Source: an uncultured Lachnospiraceae bacterium
Lineage (GTDB): Bacteria > Bacillota > Clostridia > Lachnospirales > Lachnospiraceae
Reading direction: 5' to 3'
NCBI GenBank assembly: GCA_910577825.1
Contig: CAJTOK010000025.1
Location: 29,845-48,766 of the forward strand
DNA length: 18,922 nucleotides
Numbering within the stretch: position 1 is the first letter of the stretch; every line of letters begins with the position of its first letter. Of the stretch, positions 14,958 through 18,922 are shown in pieces. The position numbers and the translations under genes are program-made. The notes under the pieces are model-generated. The model ran no database searches. It had not been told where the DNA came from and saw only the letters and a program-made list of their open reading frames with translations.

Positions 14958-15587
14958 TCATCTTTTCCGTTTAACCTTACAGCGCTGCTGTTTACGTTGC
15001 AATTTTTTTGATAAATTGTTTACTGTTTTCTCTTTCTTCTTTATGGTCTGGTTTCTTTTCTCTGCAACAAAAACGTAATACCCATTTATTCCATAAACCT
15101 TAACGCCGCCAAAAACAGAAGCCAGCTTATTTTTATACCAGGTAAGCCTTTTTGTAACCATAACCATTTTACCACCTTTTACTAATTTTTTAAACCCAGT
15201 TTCAATAAAATGTTTTGGGACGGAAAAATCCGCATGGTATGGTGGGTTAGACAATATAAGTGTAAAATCATTTTCTTCTATATTTTCATACCCGTTACTT
15301 AACCTGGCTTTAATATTTGGCACATTATTAATCCGCAAATTTATTTTTGTATATTCTATTGCCTGTCCAGAAATATCACACATTATAACATTTTCTTCAC
15401 CAATCAATTTACCTGCAAGTATACCTACAACACCATACCCGCAGCCTAAGTCCAGCACCTTGTCATATGGCGAAAAGTCAATAACAGATAACATAGCTAA
15501 CGTACCAGCATCAACCGCATTAGCTGAAAAACTGGAAGGTGCTGTTTCAAATATCATATCAACATTTTTAATTCTTGTAACAATCAT
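14958..15587 (-). CDS. RsmC/YbxB-like class I SAM methyltransferase
   Basis: Rossmann-fold methyltransferase with VLDLGCGYGVVG (DLGCG 46-50) for SAM binding and LSNPPYHA (NPPY 114-117), the signature of N-methyltransferases acting on nucleic-acid bases. The arrangement and size resemble RsmC-type 16S rRNA guanine-N2 methyltransferases and the Bacillus YbxB family. RNA as substrate is an inference. The C-terminal about 30 residues are strongly basic (KKKEK...KRKR), consistent with RNA binding, and longer than in a minimal YbxB. The start at 15587 has GAGAGG 6 nt upstream; the frame is open to 15635, but without a better site. It begins 2 nt after the stop of a 44-codon frame and so is likely translated by coupling. 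Confidence 0.85.
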   Translation of the reverse strand: MIVTRIKNVDMIFETAPSSFSANAVDAGTLAMLSVIDFSPYDKVLDLGCGYGVVGILAGKLIGEENVIMCDISGQAIEYTKINLRINNVPNIKARLSNGYENIEENDFTLILSNPPYHADFSVPKHFIETGFKKLVKGGKMVMVTKRLTWYKNKLASVFGGVKVYGINGYYVFVAEKRNQTIKKKEKTVNNLSKKLQRKQQRCKVKRKR

Positions 15588-15589
15588 TA

Positions 15590-15724
15590 TCAGCCTCTCA
15601 AAATAACAATTTGTACTTCTAACAGAATACCACAATTACTGCTGTCTAATAAAATACTCCCTGCATCTTCTGGCTCTGGTTTACGAATAACAACAATTTT
15701 TCCATTTTTTAATAAATATTTCAT
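15590..15724 (-). pseudogene. 44-codon remnant of a GNAT acetyltransferase
   Basis: This short frame has a strong GGAGG before its ATG (15724-15722). It encodes a protein that begins MKYLLKNGKIVVIRKPEPED, matching the usual start of GNAT acetyltransferases (first strand plus the R-x-P/A-x-x-x-D-A segment). After AGSILL the similarity ends and 20 unrelated residues lead to a TGA at 15592-15590. The rest of the acetyltransferase domain (about 120-140 residues) is absent. The TGA is 2 nt from the methyltransferase ATG, so translation of the remnant may now only feed ribosomes to that gene. It could be a genuine small leader peptide instead. The GNAT call rests on recollection of the N-terminal pattern. 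Confidence 0.55.
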
Positions 15725-15745
15725 AACCCCTCCATTTTAATATAG

Positions 15746-16418
15746 TTATTTTCTAATAACCAGTAATTTATTATCTCCTTTTTGAAATTCGTATTCTGTC
15801 TTAACAATTTCCACTTTATAATCCTTTTGGAAATAATCCATTACATTCCTGGTTAAGTCTGTCTTATTTGCGTCTAAATCTACAACCGGAAAAATTCGGA
15901 TTTCTTTACACACCCTGAGCATTTCCGTTATTGAAGAAATATGAAAATCATATCCCAATGAAGTATACATTAGCAGGAAATGGGAACTTAATCCGATATC
16001 AAAATAATCCGCCCCATAGGGTAACTTACCAGGCAATTCATGGAATACATAACGCCCTTCTGCTTTTCCTTTTTCATAATCAGACAGAAACTTTCTCATG
16101 GCAGACATCCGGGTATTTTCAAGTTCTTGTAAACTTTTAATATGTTTCCACACATAATTATCCATATTTTCCTGCATTTGCTGCATAACTGTAATCCGGG
16201 CTTCCTCAATCCGTTTTTGTATATCCTCTTTTGCAAACTGGTATATCAAATGAAATTACATTTCCATTTCTTTCAGCCATCTCATAATTGAAACAGGCTG
16301 GACCATCGCCAAATCCTGCAATTTTTTTTGACATATCATTATCATCTAATTGGAACATCAACTTGTATTCTTCCATATTTCTGCCCCAAGGCACAACACT
16401 GTCTAACTTAAAAGCCAT
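15746..16418 (-). pseudogene. SAM-dependent methyltransferase broken by a frameshift
   Basis: Two overlapping frames make one protein. The first (16418 to 16206) begins MAFKLDSVVPWGRNMEEYK and runs through IAGFGDGPACFNYEMAERNG and NVISFD. The second (from about 16247 to 15746) continues IYQFAKEDIQKRIEE, then FDIGLSSHFLLMY, EMLRVCKEIRIFPVVDLD and YEFQKGDNKLLVIRK. In the family, as I recall it, the text reads FDPIYQF. Here the DNA (minus strand) reads tttgatataccag, so a loss of 5 nt (or 2 nt if the Pro codon is absent) puts the parts out of frame near 16240-16247. GGAGG precedes the first ATG. The gene is probably inactive unless the shift is a sequencing error. Both halves are otherwise intact, so inactivation looks recent. 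Confidence 0.85.
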
Positions 16419-16463
16419 TTTCTTTTCCTCCGTCTTCTCTGGTTTGCTGAATTAACCAATATT

Positions 16464-16469
16464 ATTATA
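16464..16469 (-). promoter_or_regulatory. Possible -10 for the minus-strand operon starting at 16418
   Basis: TATAAT on the minus strand (16469-16464), 46 nt before the broken methyltransferase ATG; no good -35 is visible. The rest of the gap between that gene and the XRE gene (16419-16586) shows only the possible frameshifted tail of the XRE gene (to 16507). Confidence 0.35.
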
Positions 16470-16586
16470 TTACCACAAATACATACACACTTCCATTAAA
16501 TTTTGTTTAATCAGCCTCGTTCTCTCTGTTCTGTACTGGCTGCTTCTGGCATTGTGTTTCTTCATTCACTTCAGGTATAAATTTTA

Positions 16587-17072
16587 TTAAACGGTTATTT
16601 TTTTCTCCATAGCCTGTAAATTCACCATAGAAATAATTTGGTTCTGCATATCCTCAACAGTTTCTATCCTGATTCTGCCTATATTTTTTCTTATCATTTC
16701 AAAATCTATATCAGGAAATAATTTTTCACAAAAACTATTTATTTCGGGAGATGCCCCCATTAAAGCTGTTACAAGTGCATTAGTGCCAAACTGCTCTAAC
16801 ACATCTTTCAGTTCCTTTTCAGAAATTGTTGAAATCTGCTCAAAACTAGTTATCCGCTGTGGCTGTATCTTTGGTTCTAATATATCATTTATCGTGATAT
16901 TATATAATTTAGAAATTTCCAATAAAACTTCTAGGCCAGGAATAGCCATTCCTGTTTCCCATTTTGATACTGCCTGCCTTGATATCCCTAATTCTTCCGC
17001 TAAATCATCTTGTGTATAGTTGTTGCTTTTACGCAAAAACTGTAAGTATTCCGATATAATATTTGTATTCAT
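16587..17072 (-). CDS. XRE-family transcriptional regulator
   Basis: Cytoplasmic DNA-binding regulator. Residues 9-63 form a Cro/CI helix-turn-helix domain, with YTQDDLAEELGISRQAVSKW as the HTH. The C-terminal part (about 75-155) is a helical region with no known ligand motif. It ends QAMEKKITV at a TAA in frame. AGGAGGG precedes the ATG at 17072 by 9 nt; a longer frame to 17096 has no better site. A palindrome covering its -10 (17090-17113) suggests autoregulation. The 7-A run in the last codons (16598-16604) is followed in another frame by 30 sensible codons to 16507, so the original protein may have been about 188 residues. A strong divergent promoter at 17280-17308 is a candidate second target. 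Confidence 0.9.
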   Translation of the reverse strand: MNTNIISEYLQFLRKSNNYTQDDLAEELGISRQAVSKWETGMAIPGLEVLLEISKLYNITINDILEPKIQPQRITSFEQISTISEKELKDVLEQFGTNALVTALMGASPEINSFCEKLFPDIDFEMIRKNIGRIRIETVEDMQNQIISMVNLQAMEKKITV

Positions 17073-17089
17073 AAAAATTACCCTCCTTA

Positions 17090-17113
17090 TTGCCATTATA
17101 AAATATATGGCAA
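17090..17113 (-). promoter_or_regulatory. Palindromic operator over the XRE gene -10
   Basis: TTGCCAT (17090-17096) and ATGGCAA (17107-17113) are perfect inverted arms with 10 nt between. The minus-strand -10 TATAAT (17100-17095) overlaps the left arm. The site lies just upstream of the ribosome-binding site of the XRE gene, where bound repressor would block its transcription. Confidence 0.55.
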
Positions 17114-17279
17114 CAAGAATAAAGAATTTGTCCAGTGCTAAAAAGCAAATACCAGTTGCGCATTATTTTACAATTCTTCCGTTTCCCCGGAAAAGAATAT
17201 GCAGCAATTCCAGAAACTAAATTTACTAAAAAATTGCAGCAGCTCCTGTGTCTGGTAAGGAATAAATTTTTTGCAGAAA

Positions 17280-17308
17280 TTGTCAATTTCATAAAATACT
17301 GATATAAT
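17280..17308 (+). promoter_or_regulatory. Strong sigma-A promoter divergent from the XRE gene
   Basis: TTGTCA (17280-17285), a 17-nt spacer and a perfect TATAAT (17303-17308) predict transcription from about 17315. No gene of useful length follows before tnpB. The rest of 17114-17279 shows no gene and only weak short repeats. Confidence 0.75.
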
Positions 17309-17335
17309 TAAATTATACCATAGAATAAGACTTAT

Positions 17336-17366
17336 GGGGGCTTTTATTTTGTCGGACTCACGTTAA
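17336..17366 (+). other. Ribosome-binding site and first codons of a possible interrupted gene
   Basis: GGGGG (17336-17340) is followed at 8 nt by TTG TCG GAC TCA CGT TAA (17349-17366). It looks like a translation start cut off after five codons. It directly follows the promoter at 17280-17308, and a palindrome of the element begins at 17365. A CCATA/TATGG hairpin (17318-17337) with a U-rich stretch could instead be a short terminated transcript. Confidence 0.35.
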
Positions 17367-17400
17367 ATATAATTTTTATGGGATAAAAAATATTATATTT
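17365..17400 (+). repeat. A/T-rich palindrome, candidate left-end hairpin
   Basis: AAATATAAT (17365-17373) and ATTATATTT (17392-17400) are perfect 9-bp arms, extended inwards by TTTT/AAAA. Subterminal hairpins at element ends are characteristic of IS200/IS605 elements; A/T richness makes chance formation possible. Confidence 0.4.
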
Positions 17401-17422
17401 CCATATAATAAAATGTACGTTA

Positions 17423-17450
17423 TTGACACTATGTACATTTATGTTATAAT
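17423..17450 (+). promoter_or_regulatory. Consensus promoter of tnpB with palindromic operator
   Basis: TTGACA (17423-17428), 16 nt, and TATAAT (17445-17450) with TG at 17442-17443 form a perfect consensus with extended -10. AAATGTAC (17411-17418) and GTACATTT (17433-17440) are 8-bp inverted arms enclosing the -35, a likely repressor site. Transcription would start near 17457, giving an 87-nt leader before tnpB. Confidence 0.75.
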
Positions 17451-17543
17451 GGAGGTAAGTAACAGTTGAGATAAAATTATAAAAGATTATAAACGGGTGT
17501 TGACTTTTATAATTTATATTAGCAGAAGAAAGTAGTTGAAAAG

Positions 17544-18719
17544 ATGATAAAAACAATCCAGGTAATGCTGCTCCCCAATAATAAACAAAAGATAAAATTA
17601 TTCCAGTATGCGGGTGCGGCAAGATTTGCGTATAACTGGACATTAGGTAAAGAACAGGAAAATTATAAAAACGGTGGAAAGTTTATATCCGATGCAAACT
17701 TGAGGAAAGAATTTACGCAGTTAAAGAAAACTGAAGGATATTTATGGTTAAATGACATATCTAACAATGTGACAAAACAGGCTGTAAAAGATGCCTGTGG
17801 TGCATATAAGAAATTTTTTAAGAGACTGGCAAAATTCCCAAAATTTAAAAGCAGGAAACATTCACCGCCATCATTTTACCAGGATAATGTAAAAATACAG
17901 TTTACAGATACCCATGTAAAAATTGAAGGGTTTGCTGTTTCAAAAAAGAAAAATAAACAAAAGTTAAACTGGATAAGGCTTGCAGAACATGGACGTATAC
18001 CAGCCAGGGATGTAAAGTATTACAACCCGCGTATTAAATTTGACGGATTAAACTGGTGGGTTACAGTTGGTATAGAATATAAAGACTGTACTGCCTTTCC
18101 ATCAAATGAAGGTATTGGCATTGATTTAGGTATCAAAGACCTGGCAGTATGTTCTGACATGAATAAATACCAGAATATAAACAAAACACAAAAAGTAAAG
18201 AAACTGGAAAAAAGAAAACGCAGGTTACAGCGTTCTATATCAAGAAAATATGAAAAAAATAAAAAAGGGAGAAGTTACTGTAAAACAAGTAATATTATAA
18301 AAAGTGAAGAGAAACTTTTAAAACTAAACCACAGGCTAACGGATATCCGTCAGAACTATTTACATCAAACAACATCTGAAATTATAAAGCGAAAACCAAG
18401 CTTTATAGTTTTAGAAGATTTAAATGTAAGCGGGATGATGAAAAACAGGCATCTGGCAAAAGCAGTACAACAGCAGGGGTTTTATGAATTTAGAAGACAG
18501 ATGGAATATAAAGCTTTATGGAATAACATTCCTGTCATTATAACAGACAGGTTCTTTCCAAGCTTAAAATTATGCTGCTGCTGTGGGAATATCAAAAAAG
18601 ATTTAAAACTGTCAGACCGTATTTATAAATGTATATGTGGAAATGTTATTGACAGGGATTACCAGGCAGCTTTAAATCTTAAAAGATATGGAGAGAATGT
18701 TTTACAATCTGTATCATAA
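17544..18719 (+). CDS. tnpB: TnpB RNA-guided DNA nuclease
   Basis: TnpB proteins are omega-RNA-guided nucleases, ancestors of Cas12, that promote retention of their transposon. The 391-residue protein has the N-terminal WED-like start MIKTIQVMLLPNNKQK, the conserved YQDNVKIQFTDTHVKI (about 112-127), RuvC-I GIGIDLGIKDLAV with Asp194, RuvC-II FIVLEDLNVSG with Glu291, a zinc ribbon (CCCCG 344-348, CICG 363-366) and RuvC-III DRDYQAALNL (Asp370/Asp372). All catalytic positions are present. The second zinc pair is C-x-C rather than C-x-x-C, and Q replaces N in DRDxN; relatives I recall also carry Q there. No canonical ribosome-binding site precedes the ATG. No tnpA is nearby. The C-terminus is short, and a 51-codon in-frame open stretch follows the stop. 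Confidence 0.95.
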   Translation: MIKTIQVMLLPNNKQKIKLFQYAGAARFAYNWTLGKEQENYKNGGKFISDANLRKEFTQLKKTEGYLWLNDISNNVTKQAVKDACGAYKKFFKRLAKFPKFKSRKHSPPSFYQDNVKIQFTDTHVKIEGFAVSKKKNKQKLNWIRLAEHGRIPARDVKYYNPRIKFDGLNWWVTVGIEYKDCTAFPSNEGIGIDLGIKDLAVCSDMNKYQNINKTQKVKKLEKRKRRLQRSISRKYEKNKKGRSYCKTSNIIKSEEKLLKLNHRLTDIRQNYLHQTTSEIIKRKPSFIVLEDLNVSGMMKNRHLAKAVQQQGFYEFRRQMEYKALWNNIPVIITDRFFPSLKLCCCCGNIKKDLKLSDRIYKCICGNVIDRDYQAALNLKRYGENVLQSVS

Positions 18720-18875
18720 CACTTTAAGTTAATACAGATGTGTACTGGTACGTTAGCCAGGAATTTACGCCTGTGGAGTGTACAATGTGTCTGGTGGGCA
18801 CATCAGACTGTGAGTAGTTGGAATTTAACAAAAGCATACACTATGAAACAGGAATGGAACATAAAAGTTTTATAA
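18720..18875 (+). ncRNA. Candidate omega RNA scaffold downstream of tnpB
   Basis: In TnpB systems the guide RNA scaffold overlaps the end of tnpB and runs to the right end of the element. Here GTCTGGTG (18789-18796) and CATCAGAC (18801-18808) form an 8-bp stem (one G-U) with loop GGCA. CTGG/CCAG (18745-18748/18757-18760) gives a second small stem. No promoter, other gene or terminator explains this structure. Boundaries, and the guide segment after the right end, cannot be set from the sequence alone; from 18876 to the window end only A/T-rich repeats (TTTTATAAGTT twice) are seen. Confidence 0.45.
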
Positions 18876-18922
18876 GTTATAAGATAATTTTATTAACTTT
18901 TTATAAGTTTTCAGTAACGGTA

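Larger units (their letters stand above)
17363..18922 (+). mobile_element. TnpB-carrying IS200/IS605/IS607-type element, ends not resolved
   Basis: The region holds a complete tnpB but no tnpA, so this is either a TnpB-only element or one that has lost its transposase. The left limit is inferred from the interrupted start at 17349 and the A/T palindrome at 17365-17400. The right limit is not seen and may lie beyond the window. Confidence 0.4.

Noticed and set aside
17029..17292. Minus-strand 87-codon frame upstream of the XRE gene
   Set aside because: It overlaps the XRE gene start and operator in another frame and has no ribosome-binding site or family resemblance.
17451..17456. GGAGGT as the ribosome-binding site of a lost tnpA
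   Set aside because: It touches the -10 of the tnpB promoter, before the expected transcript start, and is followed only by TTG AGA TAA.
17344..17643. Minus-strand 99-codon frame over the tnpB start
   Set aside because: No ribosome-binding site or recognisable protein; it overlaps promoter DNA and the tnpB N-terminus.

Overview
The window looks like a chromosome segment of a low-GC Gram-positive anaerobe of the Clostridia, most likely Lachnospiraceae. This is inferred from the A/T-rich sequence, strong GGAGG ribosome-binding sites, frequent AGG and ATA codons, a T-box leader, an Fe-S-ligand PurF with a propeptide, a small Cys/Gly-rich protein and the style of the accessory genes. No rRNA, tRNA or CRISPR array was seen.

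Left part (1-3805): the 3' part of a PD-(D/E)XK nuclease-like protein with a heptad-repeat tail. It is followed by a tryptophan-type T-box leader, trpS, aroC and a small uncharacterised gene, ending at a probable bidirectional terminator. trpS and aroC are 19 nt apart with no terminator between them, so charged tRNA-Trp probably controls both tryptophan charging and the supply of its precursor chorismate.

Middle part (3854-14309): a minus-strand 70-residue Cys/Gly-rich protein diverges from a secreted GH3 beta-N-acetylhexosaminidase lipoprotein and a second lipoprotein. Then comes a plus-strand housekeeping run: purF, purB, an HD-GYP protein, purA and a class A penicillin-binding protein. purB and purA make the AMP branch of purine synthesis; an HD-GYP protein with a His-to-Cys change in its HD motif sits between them.

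Right part (14374-18922) is accessory and decaying. It holds, on the minus strand, two small membrane proteins, an RsmC-like methyltransferase, a 44-codon acetyltransferase remnant, a frameshifted methyltransferase, and an XRE regulator with a possible +30-residue frameshifted tail and a palindromic operator. On the plus strand there is a strong promoter with no gene behind it, then a TnpB (IS200/IS605/IS607-type RNA-guided nuclease) element with its own near-perfect promoter. A structured downstream region is a candidate omega RNA. The element appears to have landed a few codons into a gene divergent from the XRE regulator.

All family assignments are from reading motifs by eye; no search was run.
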